NCBI RefSeq assembly: GCF_001735805.1
Contig: NZ_CP017248.1
Span: 7,688,001 to 7,752,000, forward strand
Source: Streptomyces fodineus
GTDB lineage: Bacteria > Actinomycetota > Actinomycetes > Streptomycetales > Streptomycetaceae
Length of the DNA stretch: 64,000 bases
Direction: 5' to 3'
The notes under the pieces were generated by a model. It ran no database searches. It worked only from the letters and a program-made list of their open reading frames with translations, and had not been told where the DNA came from. The position numbers and the translations under genes are program-made. Every line of letters starts with the position of its first letter. Positions within the stretch are counted from its first letter, which is position 1. Positions 44,688 to 53,814 of the stretch are shown here, one piece after another.

Positions 44688-44719
44688 CACTGCCCCCGCC
44701 CAGGTGGACGGGGGCAGTG
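44688..44719 (+). terminator. terminator downstream of tatC
   Basis: Eleven-base-pair perfect stem (CACTGCCCCCG at 44688-44698 with CGGGGGCAGTG at 44709-44719) and 10-base loop, placed just before the helY promoter, so helY is a separate unit. Confidence 0.85.
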
Positions 44720-44757
44720 CCATGTCGAAGTGCACGATCGGGATAATGATCGTCCGG

Positions 44758-44780
44758 TTGTCAGTGGGGCCCGGTACGCT
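44758..44780 (+). promoter_or_regulatory. PafBC-type (RecA-NDp-like) promoter of helY
   Basis: TTGTCAGTG (44758-44766), exactly eight bases, then TACGCT (44775-44780): a complete match to TTGTCRGTG-N8-TANNNT as I remember the mycobacterial PafBC element. The -10 ends 10 bases before the helY ATG, so the leader would be at most a few bases. Confidence 0.75.
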
Positions 44781-44790
44781 CGAAAGCACG

Positions 44791-47598
44791 ATGACAGAGG
44801 ACCTCTCACCGGCCGAGCGGTACGCGGCAGCCCGCAGGCGGGCAGCCGAGCAGGCCACCGCGCTCGCGTCCTTCCGCGAGATGTACGACTTCGGCCTCGA
44901 CCCCTTCCAGATCGAGGCCTGCGAGGCGCTCGAGGGAGGGAAGGGCGTGCTGGTGGCCGCCCCCACCGGCTCGGGCAAGACGATCGTGGGCGAGTTCGCC
45001 GTCCACCTCGCCCTCCAGCAGGGCAAGAAGTGCTTCTACACGACACCCATCAAGGCGCTGTCGAACCAGAAGTACGCCGACCTGTGCCGCCGCTACGGCA
45101 CCGGCAAGGTCGGTCTGCTCACCGGCGACAACAGCGTGAACTCCGACGCCCCCGTGGTCGTGATGACCACCGAGGTCCTGCGGAACATGCTCTACGCCGG
45201 CTCCCAGACCCTCCTCGGCCTCGGCTACGTCGTCATGGACGAGGTGCACTACCTCTCCGACCGCTTCCGCGGCGCCGTCTGGGAAGAGGTGATCATCCAC
45301 CTGCCCGAGTCGGTGACCCTGGTGTCGCTGTCGGCGACCGTGTCCAACGCCGAGGAGTTCGGTGACTGGCTGGACACCGTCCGTGGCGACACCGAGGTGA
45401 TCGTCTCCGAGCACCGGCCCGTGCCGCTGTTCCAGCACGTCCTCGCCGGGCGCCGGATGTACGACCTGTTCGAGGAGGGCGAGGGCCACAAGAAGGCCGT
45501 CAACCCCGACCTCGCCCGCCTGGCCCGTATGGAGGCCACCAGACCGTCGTACCAGGACCGCCGGCGCGGCCGGGCGATGCGCGAGGCCGACCGGGAGCGC
45601 GAGCGCAGACAGCGCTCGCGCGTGTGGACGCCGGGCCGGCCCGAGGTCATCGAGCGCCTCGACTCCGAGGGCCTGCTCCCGGCCATCACGTTCATCTTCA
45701 GCCGCGCCGCCTGCGAGGCCGCCGTCCAGCAGTGCCTGTACGCGGGCCTGAGGCTCAACGACGAGGAGGCGCGGGAACGGGTCCGTGCGCTGGTCGAGGA
45801 GCGCACCGCCCACATAGCGCCCGAGGACCTGCACGTTCTCGGCTACTACGAATGGCTGGAGGGCCTGGAGCGCGGTATCGCCGCCCACCACGCGGGCATG
45901 CTGCCGACCTTCAAGGAGGTCGTGGAGGAGCTGTTCGTACGCGGTCTGGTCAAGGCGGTGTTCGCCACCGAGACCCTCGCCCTCGGCATCAACATGCCCG
46001 CCCGCTCGGTGGTGCTGGAGAAGCTCGTCAAGTGGAACGGCGAGCAGCACGCCGACATCACGCCCGGCGAGTACACCCAGCTGACCGGCCGTGCGGGCCG
46101 CCGCGGCATCGACATCGAGGGCCACGCGGTCGTGCTGTGGCAGCGCGGCATGAGCCCCGAGCACCTCGCCGGTCTCGCGGGCACCCGTACGTACCCGCTG
46201 CGTTCCAGCTTCAAGCCGTCGTACAACATGGCGGTCAACCTGGTCGAGCAGTTCGGCCGGCACCGCTCGCGCGAGCTGCTGGAGACCTCCTTCGCGCAGT
46301 TCCAGGCGGACAAGTCGGTCGTCGGCATCTCCCGCCAGGTGCAGCGCAACGAGGAGGGCCTGGCCGGCTACAAGACCTCCATGACCTGCCACCTCGGCGA
46401 CTTCGAGGAGTACGCGCGGCTGCGGCGTGAACTGAAGGACCGCGAGACCGAGCTGGCCCGGCAGGGCGCCGACCAGCGGCGCGCCGAGGCGGCCGTCGCC
46501 CTGGAGAGGCTGAAGCCGGGCGACGTCATCCACGTCCCCACGGGCAAGTACGCCGGTCTGGCCCTGGTGCTGGACCCCGGCCTGCCCGCGGGCCGCTCCA
46601 ACGGCCACCGCGGCTTCGACCACCACGACGGCCCGCGCCCGCTGGTGCTGACCGCCGAGCGGCAGGTCAAGCGGCTGGCGTCGATGGACTTCCCGGTGCC
46701 GGTCGAGCCGCTGGACCGGATGCGGATCCCGAAGTCCTTCAACCCGCGCTCGCCGCAGTCCCGCCGCGACCTGGCCTCCGCGCTGCGCAGCAAGGCCGGG
46801 CACATCCCGCCGGAGCGGGCCCGCAAGAAGCGCTCGCAGGCCGCCGACGACCGCGAGATCGCGCGGCTGCGCACGGCGATCCGGGCACATCCCTGTCATG
46901 GCTGCAACGACCGTGAGGACCACGCCCGTTGGGCCGAGCGCTACCACCGGCTGCTGCGCGACACCTCGCAACTGGAGCGCCGCATCGAGGGCCGTACGAA
47001 CACCATCGCGCGCACCTTCGACCGGATCGTGGCCCTGCTGACCGAGCTGGACTATCTGCGCGGCGACGAGGTCACCGAGCACGGCAAGCGACTCGCCCGG
47101 CTCTACGGCGAACTCGACCTGCTGGCCAGCGAATGCCTGCGCGAGCGGGTCTGGGAGGACCTCAGCCCGGCCGAACTCGCCGCCTGCGTCTCGGCGTTGG
47201 TGTACGAGGCACGGGTCGGCGACGACGCGATGGCACCCAAGCTGCCCTCGGGCAAGGGGAAGGCCGCCCTCGGTGAGATGGTCCGGATCTGGGGCCGCCT
47301 GGACGCTCTGGAGGAGGACTTCCGGATCAACCAGACCGAGGGTGTCGGACAGCGCGAACCGGATCTCGGCTTCGCCTGGGCCGCGTACATGTGGGCCTCC
47401 GGCAAGGCGCTCGACGAGGTGCTGCTCGAAGCGGACATGCCCGCGGGCGACTTCGTGCGGTGGTGCAAGCAGGTGATCGACGTTCTGGGGCAGATCTCGG
47501 CTGCGGCGCCGGCCGAGGGATCGACCGTGGCCAAGGCCGCGCGCAAGGCTGTGGACCAGTTGCTGCGGGGAGTTGTCGCCTACTCCTCGGTGGGGTGA
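44791..47598 (+). CDS. helY: DEVH-box helicase HelY (Ski2/Mtr4-like)
   Basis: 935 residues, superfamily 2. Motif I is AAPTGSGKT (about 54-62), motif II DEVH (about 151-154), motif III SLSATVSN, motif VI QLTGRAGRRG near residue 435; a long C-terminal region (about 500-935) has the winged-helix, ratchet and coiled segments of Ski2-like enzymes. It probably unwinds RNA or DNA in the cytosol; the true role in bacteria is unclear. In mycobacteria helY also follows tatC and pafBC. The ATG at 44791 is taken from the promoter geometry; frames to 44704 precede the promoter. Confidence 0.95.
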   Translation: MTEDLSPAERYAAARRRAAEQATALASFREMYDFGLDPFQIEACEALEGGKGVLVAAPTGSGKTIVGEFAVHLALQQGKKCFYTTPIKALSNQKYADLCRRYGTGKVGLLTGDNSVNSDAPVVVMTTEVLRNMLYAGSQTLLGLGYVVMDEVHYLSDRFRGAVWEEVIIHLPESVTLVSLSATVSNAEEFGDWLDTVRGDTEVIVSEHRPVPLFQHVLAGRRMYDLFEEGEGHKKAVNPDLARLARMEATRPSYQDRRRGRAMREADRERERRQRSRVWTPGRPEVIERLDSEGLLPAITFIFSRAACEAAVQQCLYAGLRLNDEEARERVRALVEERTAHIAPEDLHVLGYYEWLEGLERGIAAHHAGMLPTFKEVVEELFVRGLVKAVFATETLALGINMPARSVVLEKLVKWNGEQHADITPGEYTQLTGRAGRRGIDIEGHAVVLWQRGMSPEHLAGLAGTRTYPLRSSFKPSYNMAVNLVEQFGRHRSRELLETSFAQFQADKSVVGISRQVQRNEEGLAGYKTSMTCHLGDFEEYARLRRELKDRETELARQGADQRRAEAAVALERLKPGDVIHVPTGKYAGLALVLDPGLPAGRSNGHRGFDHHDGPRPLVLTAERQVKRLASMDFPVPVEPLDRMRIPKSFNPRSPQSRRDLASALRSKAGHIPPERARKKRSQAADDREIARLRTAIRAHPCHGCNDREDHARWAERYHRLLRDTSQLERRIEGRTNTIARTFDRIVALLTELDYLRGDEVTEHGKRLARLYGELDLLASECLRERVWEDLSPAELAACVSALVYEARVGDDAMAPKLPSGKGKAALGEMVRIWGRLDALEEDFRINQTEGVGQREPDLGFAWAAYMWASGKALDEVLLEADMPAGDFVRWCKQVIDVLGQISAAAPAEGSTVAKAARKAVDQLLRGVVAYSSVG

Positions 47599-47620
47599 CC
47601 TGCACCTGCCCGGTGCCAGT

Positions 47621-47643
47621 GGGGGCCGTTTCGGCCCCCCTTT
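47621..47643 (+). terminator. terminator downstream of helY
   Basis: Eight-base-pair stem GGGGGCCG (47621-47628) with CGGCCCCC (47632-47639), 3-base loop, then CTTT. Confidence 0.85.
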
Positions 47644-47932
47644 CACTTATCACGGTGAGTCACTTTCGCACGTCCATACCTGGTAACCAAACGTGTTCGA
47701 TTAGCAGCTGAGCGTATAAATGGGCTGAGCGTACTCCTGCGGCGGGGGCGATTTCAGGTGCTTGCCGAATATGACACGGCGATGATCCGGTCGGACTAAG
47801 CTCGCCCGCGGCGCACCGAGTTGAGGCAATTCGTGCGCCTGTTCCCAAACATGCGATAGATCCCCACAGTTCCATGAACCTTCCCCCAAAAAGCTCTCCC
47901 GACACCCAGCCGATTCGTCTCAGAAGGCATCC
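47644..47932 (+). other. upstream region of the rar conservon
   Basis: About 290 bases, relatively AT-rich, no gene. GCTGAGCGTA is repeated directly at 47708-47717 and 47725-47734 (17-base offset), the first followed by TATAAAT. These may be part of the conservon promoter or regulator sites; no firm -35/-10 is assigned. Confidence 0.45.
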
Positions 47933-49600
47933 ATGGTGAGTGTTCAGAAGCCTCGCGGCGGCCGTGAACGTCCCTATGCGCGCGTGCTGTTGCCGCCGGC
48001 CATATTGATGGCCGCCGCGACCGGGGCCGGCGTCGCCCTGGTGCCGGCGTCGGCCCGGATCGCCGTCGGCGCGGTCGGGGCACTGGCCCTGCTGCTGGTC
48101 CTCGCCACGGGCGCGGAGGCCGCCCGCCGTGGCCGCAGGCTCCGCGAGCAGCACGCCGAGCACGCCCGTCACAGCGCGTATCTGGAGCACCGGCTCGCCG
48201 CCCACGACGAGCTGATCGACCGCTTCGCCACCGACGTCGTCCCCCACGGCCTGCTGCGGCTGCGCGCCGGAGAACCACTGCGCGACGTGATGGTCAACGG
48301 CTACGACGTCGACCCCGAACTGCGCGCCCTGCCCGACCCCTACCGCGAGCTGTTCCGCGCCGCGATGCGCGGCGCCGACCGCGAGATCTCGATGCGCGAC
48401 GCCACCGAGCGCTCCTATGTGAGCATCGCCCGCCGCGTCCAGGCCATCGTCCACCAGCAGTCCAACGAACTGCGGGAGATGGAGGAGGACCACGGCCGCA
48501 ACCCCGAGGTCTTCGACGACCTGCTGCGCATCGACCACGGCACCTCGCTGATCGGCCGTTTCGCCGACACCATCTCCGTCCTCGGTGGCGGACGTCCCGG
48601 CCGCCAGTGGCCCCTGCCGGTCTCCCTCTACAGCACGCTGCGCGGCGCCATGTCGCGCATCCTGGAGTACCGCCGTATCCAGCTGAACTCCATCGTCAAC
48701 ATCAACATCAAGGGCACCTCCGTCGAGCCGGTCATCCACGCCGCCGCGGAACTCTTCGACAACGCCACCCGCTATTCGCCGCCCACGGCCAAGGTGCACG
48801 TCACCGCCACCGAGGTGCAGACCGGTATCGCCATCGAGATCGAGGACGCCGGCGTCAGCCTCACCGAGGAGTCCCGCGCCCGCATCGAGAAGATGATCGA
48901 GGACGCCAAGAACCTCGACGACGCGCACAACCTCGGCGAGAACCCGCGCCTCGGCCTCGCCGTCGTGGGCCGGCTGTGCCGGATGTTCGACATGGAGGTC
49001 TCGCTGCGTGCCTCCGCCTACGGTGGCTGCCGCGCCATCCTCATCGTGCCGCGCGTCATGACGACCACCGAGCCCGGCGTGGGCGCCGCCCACGGCATCG
49101 GCGCCACCGGCACCCCGATGCCCGAGCTGGGCGCCGTCGAGGGCCCCAAGCGCCCGCCCAAGCGCCGCCGTCCCACCAGCCCCAAGATCCCCGCCGGGAT
49201 CTCCATGGAGGACGACGTCCCCGTGGTCACCGAGTGGACTGCGGGCGGACTGCCGCAGCGCCGCAGCCGGATGAAGACCCCGATCAGCCAGCGTTTCGCC
49301 GAGAGCGCGGAGGTCGAGCAGGCCGAGCGCGAGGGCAGGCCCAGCATCTGGTCCCAGCCCAAGGCCGAGCCGGAGCCGGAGATCGACCCCGAGATCAAGA
49401 AGCTCAGGGAGCGTCCGATCGGCCAGGGGATCGAGGACTTCTGGAACGGCCTGCGCAAGGGCATGCCCGAGGGCGCCACCGGGCCCGAACTGACCGACTT
49501 CACACGCCATCCGGAAAAGTACCTGCACCTGCTCAACGACTACGCGGACGAGCCCGTCGAGGGCGCCCCACAGGCCGACGACGAGAGGGACCCCAAGTGA
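47933..49600 (+). CDS. rarA: conservon sensor-like ATPase RarA (CvnA9)
   Basis: 555 residues. Two N-terminal membrane helices (about 17-65: LLPPAILMAAATGAGVALV and GAVGALALLLVLATG) are followed by a helical region (LLRIDHGTSLIGRFADTISVLGG), then a GHKL ATPase domain (N-box AAELFDNATRYSPP about 265-280; G-box GLAVVGRLCRMF) and a long disordered tail. CvnA proteins resemble histidine kinases but act as membrane partners of a GPCR-like complex with CvnB-D. In S. coelicolor rar mutants affect aerial growth and antibiotic production. Stop overlaps rarB start. Confidence 0.93.
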   Translation: MVSVQKPRGGRERPYARVLLPPAILMAAATGAGVALVPASARIAVGAVGALALLLVLATGAEAARRGRRLREQHAEHARHSAYLEHRLAAHDELIDRFATDVVPHGLLRLRAGEPLRDVMVNGYDVDPELRALPDPYRELFRAAMRGADREISMRDATERSYVSIARRVQAIVHQQSNELREMEEDHGRNPEVFDDLLRIDHGTSLIGRFADTISVLGGGRPGRQWPLPVSLYSTLRGAMSRILEYRRIQLNSIVNINIKGTSVEPVIHAAAELFDNATRYSPPTAKVHVTATEVQTGIAIEIEDAGVSLTEESRARIEKMIEDAKNLDDAHNLGENPRLGLAVVGRLCRMFDMEVSLRASAYGGCRAILIVPRVMTTTEPGVGAAHGIGATGTPMPELGAVEGPKRPPKRRRPTSPKIPAGISMEDDVPVVTEWTAGGLPQRRSRMKTPISQRFAESAEVEQAEREGRPSIWSQPKAEPEPEIDPEIKKLRERPIGQGIEDFWNGLRKGMPEGATGPELTDFTRHPEKYLHLLNDYADEPVEGAPQADDERDPK

Positions 49601-50001
49601 TCCAGCAGCGAGGCAACATCGACTGGATGCTCAAGCAGCTCAATGACGGCGTGCCGGGCATCGAGATGATCGTGGTCCTCTCCGCCGACGGACTGCGCAT
49701 CGCCCGCTACGGCGGCGACCCCGACGCCGCCGACCGCGTGGCCGCCGCCTGCGCGGGCATGCAGAGCCTGGCCGGCGCCATCATCCAGGAGCTCCCCGGC
49801 GCCGGTGACATGCAGGTCCTCGTCATCGAGATCGAGGGCGGCTACTTCTACCTCATGAGCGCCGGCGACAACGCCTACCTCGCCGTACTCGCCGACGTCA
49901 CCTGCGAGCCCGGCCGGATGAGCGGCATGATGCGCGACCTCGTCGTCCGGATCGGCGCCCACCTCACCAGTCCGCCCCGGCGGAACGGGCAGACCGTATG
50001 A
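49597..50001 (+). CDS. rarB: roadblock/LC7 protein RarB (CvnB9)
   Basis: 134 residues, one roadblock/LC7 domain (NIDWMLKQLNDGVPGIEMIVVLSADGLRIA at the start, DMQVLVIEIEGGYFYLMSAG in the middle). It works as a cytoplasmic partner or GAP-like factor of the conservon GTPase. The GTG start overlaps the rarA stop by 4 bases (GTGA), and its stop overlaps the rarC start, showing a tightly coupled operon. Confidence 0.95.
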   Translation: MIQQRGNIDWMLKQLNDGVPGIEMIVVLSADGLRIARYGGDPDAADRVAAACAGMQSLAGAIIQELPGAGDMQVLVIEIEGGYFYLMSAGDNAYLAVLADVTCEPGRMSGMMRDLVVRIGAHLTSPPRRNGQTV

Positions 50002-50420
50002 CTCCTCCACGACGCAAACGGCGCGAGCCGAAACCCCTGCCGCCCCCGCCGCCGTCCCCGCCCAGGAGCGAGACGGCGGACGGCGAGGCCGAGCCGAAGA
50101 ACCCCGAACGGCTCTACGCGGTCGCCGGATCCGAGGACGGCGCACGCGCCGAACTCGACCTCGTGACGTTGATCGTGGCGCGCGACGCGCTCCAGACGGC
50201 GGCCGTCCCCGAGCAGGCCGCGGTCCTGCGGCTGTGTACCAACCCCCTGTCCGTGGCCGAGCTCTCGGCCTATCTGAACCTGCCGTTCAGCGCGATGACC
50301 GTCCTGATCACCGAGCTGATCACGGCCGAACTGGTCCAGGTGCGTGCCCCGGTCGTCCGACGTGCGGTGCCCGACCGTTCACTCCTCGAAGCGGTGATGC
50401 ATGGACTTCAACGGCTCTGA
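49998..50420 (+). CDS. rarC: DUF742 protein RarC (CvnC9)
   Basis: 140 residues. A basic, proline-rich N-terminus (RRKRREPKPLPPPPPSPPR) precedes a DUF742 winged-helix-like domain (about 45-135: LYAVAGS, LCTNPLSVAELSAYLNLPFSAMTVLITELI, SLLEAVMHGLQRL). It joins the RarA-D complex; DNA binding is not shown. ATG overlaps rarB stop by 4 bases; its end overlaps rarD by 20. Confidence 0.94.
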   Translation: MTPPRRKRREPKPLPPPPPSPPRSETADGEAEPKNPERLYAVAGSEDGARAELDLVTLIVARDALQTAAVPEQAAVLRLCTNPLSVAELSAYLNLPFSAMTVLITELITAELVQVRAPVVRRAVPDRSLLEAVMHGLQRL

Positions 50421-51021
50421 CACCATCCCCGGCCCACGCACCCAGGATCATCTGCCGCACACGGCCGAGACCGCGGTGAAGATCGTGATCGTGGGCGGTT
50501 TCGGTGTCGGCAAGACGACGATGGTCGGTTCCGTCAGCGACATCAGACCGCTGACCACCGAGGAGACCATGACCCAGGCCGGCATCGGCGTGGACGACAA
50601 CTACGGCTCCGAAACCAAGACGGCCACCACCGTGGCCATGGACTTCGGCCGCATCAGCGTCTCCGACAAGCTGGTGCTCTATCTCTTCGGCACGCCCGGC
50701 CAGGAGCGCTTCTGGTTCCTGTGGAACGGGCTGTTCGAGGGCGCGCTCGGCGCGGTCGTCCTCGTCGACACCCGGCGGCTGGAGGTCAGCTTCGACGTCA
50801 TGGGCCGGCTTGAGGAACGCGGCGTGCCCTTCGTCGTCGCCGTCAACTCCTTCCCGGACGCGCCCCGTTACCCCCTCGAGGAGCTGCGCACCGCACTCGA
50901 CCTGCCCCCGGAGATCCCGATCATGGAGTGCGACGTACGCCGCCGCGCGTCCAGCAAGGACGTGCTGATGACCTTGATGCGTTTCCTGCACTCCATCGCC
51001 CTGTCCCGCGCCCTCGCCTGA
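50401..51021 (+). CDS. rarD: conservon GTPase RarD (CvnD9)
   Basis: 206 residues, small GTPase fold. G1 is VGGFGVGKTTMVGS (about 27-40), switch I threonines TTEETM follow, G3 LFGTPGQERF (about 98-107), and the G4 region is NSFPDAP, in which N-S replaces the canonical NKxD. G5-like CDVRRRAS follows. It binds and hydrolyses GTP and links membrane sensing by RarA to downstream output, resembling eukaryotic G proteins. It overlaps rarC by 20 bases; rarE follows after 48 bases. Confidence 0.94.
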   Translation: MDFNGSDTIPGPRTQDHLPHTAETAVKIVIVGGFGVGKTTMVGSVSDIRPLTTEETMTQAGIGVDDNYGSETKTATTVAMDFGRISVSDKLVLYLFGTPGQERFWFLWNGLFEGALGAVVLVDTRRLEVSFDVMGRLEERGVPFVVAVNSFPDAPRYPLEELRTALDLPPEIPIMECDVRRRASSKDVLMTLMRFLHSIALSRALA

Positions 51022-51069
51022 TCCGCGGGCCGATCCACCCCCGCAATCCCTTCGTTCCGGAGCGACACC

Positions 51070-52548
51070 GTGACGTCTGAATCCTCCTGGCTGACCGACA
51101 CCGACCCCACCCCCGGCCCGCCGCCGGGCTGCCCCGCGCACGGCCTCGGCCCCGGCGGGCTGCACCGGCTCTACGGCCCCGACGCGGCGGACCTGGGCGA
51201 CCTCTACGAGCGGCTGCGGGAGCAGTACGGCCCCGTGGCGCCGGTGCTGCTGCACGACGACGTGCCGATGTGGGTGGTCCTCGGGCACGCCGAGAACCAG
51301 CACCTGGTGCGCAGCCCCTCCGTGTACACCCGCGACAGCCGGATCTGGAGCCCGCTGTCCGACGGCACGGTCAAACCCGACCACCCGCTCATGCCGCACA
51401 TCGCCTGGCAGCCGATCTGCTCGCACGCCGAGGGCGACGAGCACCAGCGGCTGCGCGTGGCGGTCACCGCGGCCATGTCCACCATGGACCACCGCACCCT
51501 GCGCCGGCACATCGGCCGGCACACCCAGGGCCTGGTGAACAGGTTCTGCGAACGCGGCCGGGCCGACCTGGTCTCCCAGTTCGCCGACCATCTGCCGATG
51601 GCCGTCATGTGCGAGATCCTCGGCATGCCGGAGGAGTACAACGACCGGATGGTGCAGGCCGCGCGGGACGCCCTGAAGGGCACCGAGACCGCCATCCAGA
51701 GCCACACCTACGTCATGGACGCGCTGAGCCGGCTCACCACCCGGCGGCGCGCCCGGCCCGAGGAGGACTTCACCAGTCACCTCGTCACCCACGCGGCCGG
51801 GCTCACCGACGACGAGGTCCGCGAACATCTGCGGCTCGTCCTCTTCGCGGCCTACGAGGCCACCGCGAACCTCCTCGCCAACGCGCTGCGCATGGTCCTC
51901 ACCGAGCCGGGCTTCCGCGCCCGGCTCAGCGGCGGGCAGATGACCGTGCCGGAGGCGATCGAGCAGTCCCTGTGGGACGAGCCGCCGTTCAGCACCGTCC
52001 TCGGCTACTACGCCAAGCAGGACACCGAGCTGGGCGGGCAGCGCATCCGCAAGGGCGACGGCCTGCTCTTCGCGCCCGCACCGGGCAACCTCGACCCGCG
52101 CATCCGCCCGGACCTGTCCGCGAGCATGCAGGGCAACCGCTCCCACCTCGCCTTCGGCGGCGGCCCGCACGAGTGCCCGGGTCAGGATATCGGCCGTGCC
52201 ATCGCCGACGTCGGCGTCGACGCGCTGCTGATGCGGCTGTCCGACATCCAACTGGACTGCCCGGAGGACGACCTGCGCTGGCGTTCGTCCATCGCCTCCC
52301 GGCACCTGGTGTCGCTGCCCGTCCGTTTCGAGCCCAAGCCCCAGCAGGACGTCAACGTCCCGCCGAGGCCCACGGCCGTCCCCCCACAACGCTCCGGCTG
52401 GCAGACCACCACCGCGCTCCCCGACGAAACCCCCGCCACCGATCCCCACCCCACCACCCCAACACCCGCCCCCCACCCCACAACACCGGAACCGCCCCGC
52501 CGCCGCAGCCTCTGGCAGCGCCTGCTCCACTGGTGGCACGGCGAGTGA
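51070..52548 (+). CDS. rarE: cytochrome P450 RarE-type, lacking the ExxR motif
   Basis: 492 residues, versus about 400 for usual Streptomyces P450s. The heme-binding loop FGGGPHECPGQ holds C369. The K-helix, normally ExxR, reads E298-Q-S-L-W, the feature described for the CYP157 family. The I-helix has AAYEATANLL. After about residue 425 a proline/threonine-rich tail leads to a basic Trp-rich end (RRRSLWQRLLHWWHGE) that could bind the membrane near the Rar complex. Position after rarD makes it the conservon P450; CYP family naming needs comparison. GTG start at 51070. Confidence 0.9.
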   Translation: MTSESSWLTDTDPTPGPPPGCPAHGLGPGGLHRLYGPDAADLGDLYERLREQYGPVAPVLLHDDVPMWVVLGHAENQHLVRSPSVYTRDSRIWSPLSDGTVKPDHPLMPHIAWQPICSHAEGDEHQRLRVAVTAAMSTMDHRTLRRHIGRHTQGLVNRFCERGRADLVSQFADHLPMAVMCEILGMPEEYNDRMVQAARDALKGTETAIQSHTYVMDALSRLTTRRRARPEEDFTSHLVTHAAGLTDDEVREHLRLVLFAAYEATANLLANALRMVLTEPGFRARLSGGQMTVPEAIEQSLWDEPPFSTVLGYYAKQDTELGGQRIRKGDGLLFAPAPGNLDPRIRPDLSASMQGNRSHLAFGGGPHECPGQDIGRAIADVGVDALLMRLSDIQLDCPEDDLRWRSSIASRHLVSLPVRFEPKPQQDVNVPPRPTAVPPQRSGWQTTTALPDETPATDPHPTTPTPAPHPTTPEPPRRRSLWQRLLHWWHGE

Positions 52549-52796
52549 CCTGGGTCTAGAGCTCTCGCCCGGACCGGGCCCGCTCGAGCCGAGTGGACTT
52601 TACGGCCGAGCCGGACGGGCACGCTCCGATTGCGGGGCGCCTTCCGCGCGGGTGCCGGTCGGGCGGAGTCCGCACGCCGGACCGGCGTGGGGACTCCCCT
52701 CGCGAGGGGCCCCGTGCCCGGCCCGTATCGGGGTTACTTCGCGGTGAGCCAGCGCGCCTGTCAGGGGACGCGGACCCCGCGTGAGCCAGGGGCTTT

Positions 52797-53747
52797 CTAC
52801 TCCTCGTCCGCCCAGGTGTCGTACGACGTCCAGGCGGCGAGTTCGCGTTCGCTGGCGAACGTGTGCTCCGTGCCGGTGATCGGGTCGGTGAACTCCAGCC
52901 GCCGCGCGAGCAGTTGCAGGGGGCGGCGGAAGTCGCCGGCCGGTACCGGGGCGGTCACCTCGGGATACAGCGGGTCGCCGAGGATGGGTACGCCGAGCGT
53001 GTTCAGATGGACCCGCAGCTGATGGGTCTGGCCGGTCGCCGGGACCAGCCGGTACCGGCCCAGACCGTCCCGCTGCCCGGCCAGCTCGACGTACGTCTCG
53101 GCGTTCGGCTCGCCCTCGACCTCCCGGGCCGCCTGCACCCCGCGCTCCTTCACGATCCGGCTGCGTATGGTCCGGGGCAGGACCAGCGAGGGGTCGTACG
53201 GCGCGACCGCCTCGTACTCCTTGCGCACCCGCCGGTCCCGGAACAGCGTCTGGTACGCCCCGCGCTCCTCGGGCCGCACGGTGAACAGCACCAGCCCCGC
53301 CGTGAGCCGGTCCAGCCGGTGCGCAGCGCTCAGCGTCGGGATGCCCAGCTCGCGCCGCAGCCGGGCCAGCGCGGTCTCGGCCACATGGCTGCCACGCGGG
53401 GTCGTGGCGAGGAAGTGCGGCTTGTCGGCGACGACGATGTGCGCGTCCCGGTGGACGATCCCCACCGGGAACGGCACCGGCACCTCGGCGGGCAGCGCGC
53501 GGTGGAACCACACGAACATCCCCGGCTCGTACGGCGCGTCCGGCGCCACCGCCCGCCCGTCGGCGCCGACGATCAGCCCCGCGTCGAACATCGACGCGAC
53601 CATCCCGGGCCCGGCCCCCGTCAGCCGCTCCACCAGATGCTCCCGCACGGTGGCCCATGTCCCGCCGTACGGCAGCCGCACCCGGACGGGGTCGACACCA
53701 TCGCGCTGGGGGAGCGGGGCGGGCGGGGGAGGTGTACGGCGTCTCAT
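52797..53747 (-). CDS. RluA-type pseudouridine synthase
   Basis: 316 residues. The catalytic Asp lies in HRLDRLTAGLVLF, and PATGQTHQLRVHLNTLGVPILGDPLYP is the other family signature. An S4-like part with ATVREHLVERLTG precedes the domain. It converts uridine to pseudouridine in rRNA or tRNA; the exact site is unknown. The ATG at 53747 gives a basic, proline-rich head; frames extend further upstream without protein-like sequence. Divergent from the GNAT gene. The 248-base gap after rarE holds GC-rich hairpins but no gene. Confidence 0.92.
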   Translation of the reverse strand: MRRRTPPPPAPLPQRDGVDPVRVRLPYGGTWATVREHLVERLTGAGPGMVASMFDAGLIVGADGRAVAPDAPYEPGMFVWFHRALPAEVPVPFPVGIVHRDAHIVVADKPHFLATTPRGSHVAETALARLRRELGIPTLSAAHRLDRLTAGLVLFTVRPEERGAYQTLFRDRRVRKEYEAVAPYDPSLVLPRTIRSRIVKERGVQAAREVEGEPNAETYVELAGQRDGLGRYRLVPATGQTHQLRVHLNTLGVPILGDPLYPEVTAPVPAGDFRRPLQLLARRLEFTDPITGTEHTFASERELAAWTSYDTWADEE

Positions 53748-53814
53748 CGAGGTCAAGGGTACGAGGCGGAAAACGGCTGGGCCGACGGCCGTGGGGCTCG
53801 GCAGGATGCGGATC

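Noticed and set aside
44806..47646. 946-codon minus-strand frame opposite helY
   Set aside because: Shadow of helY, compositionally biased.
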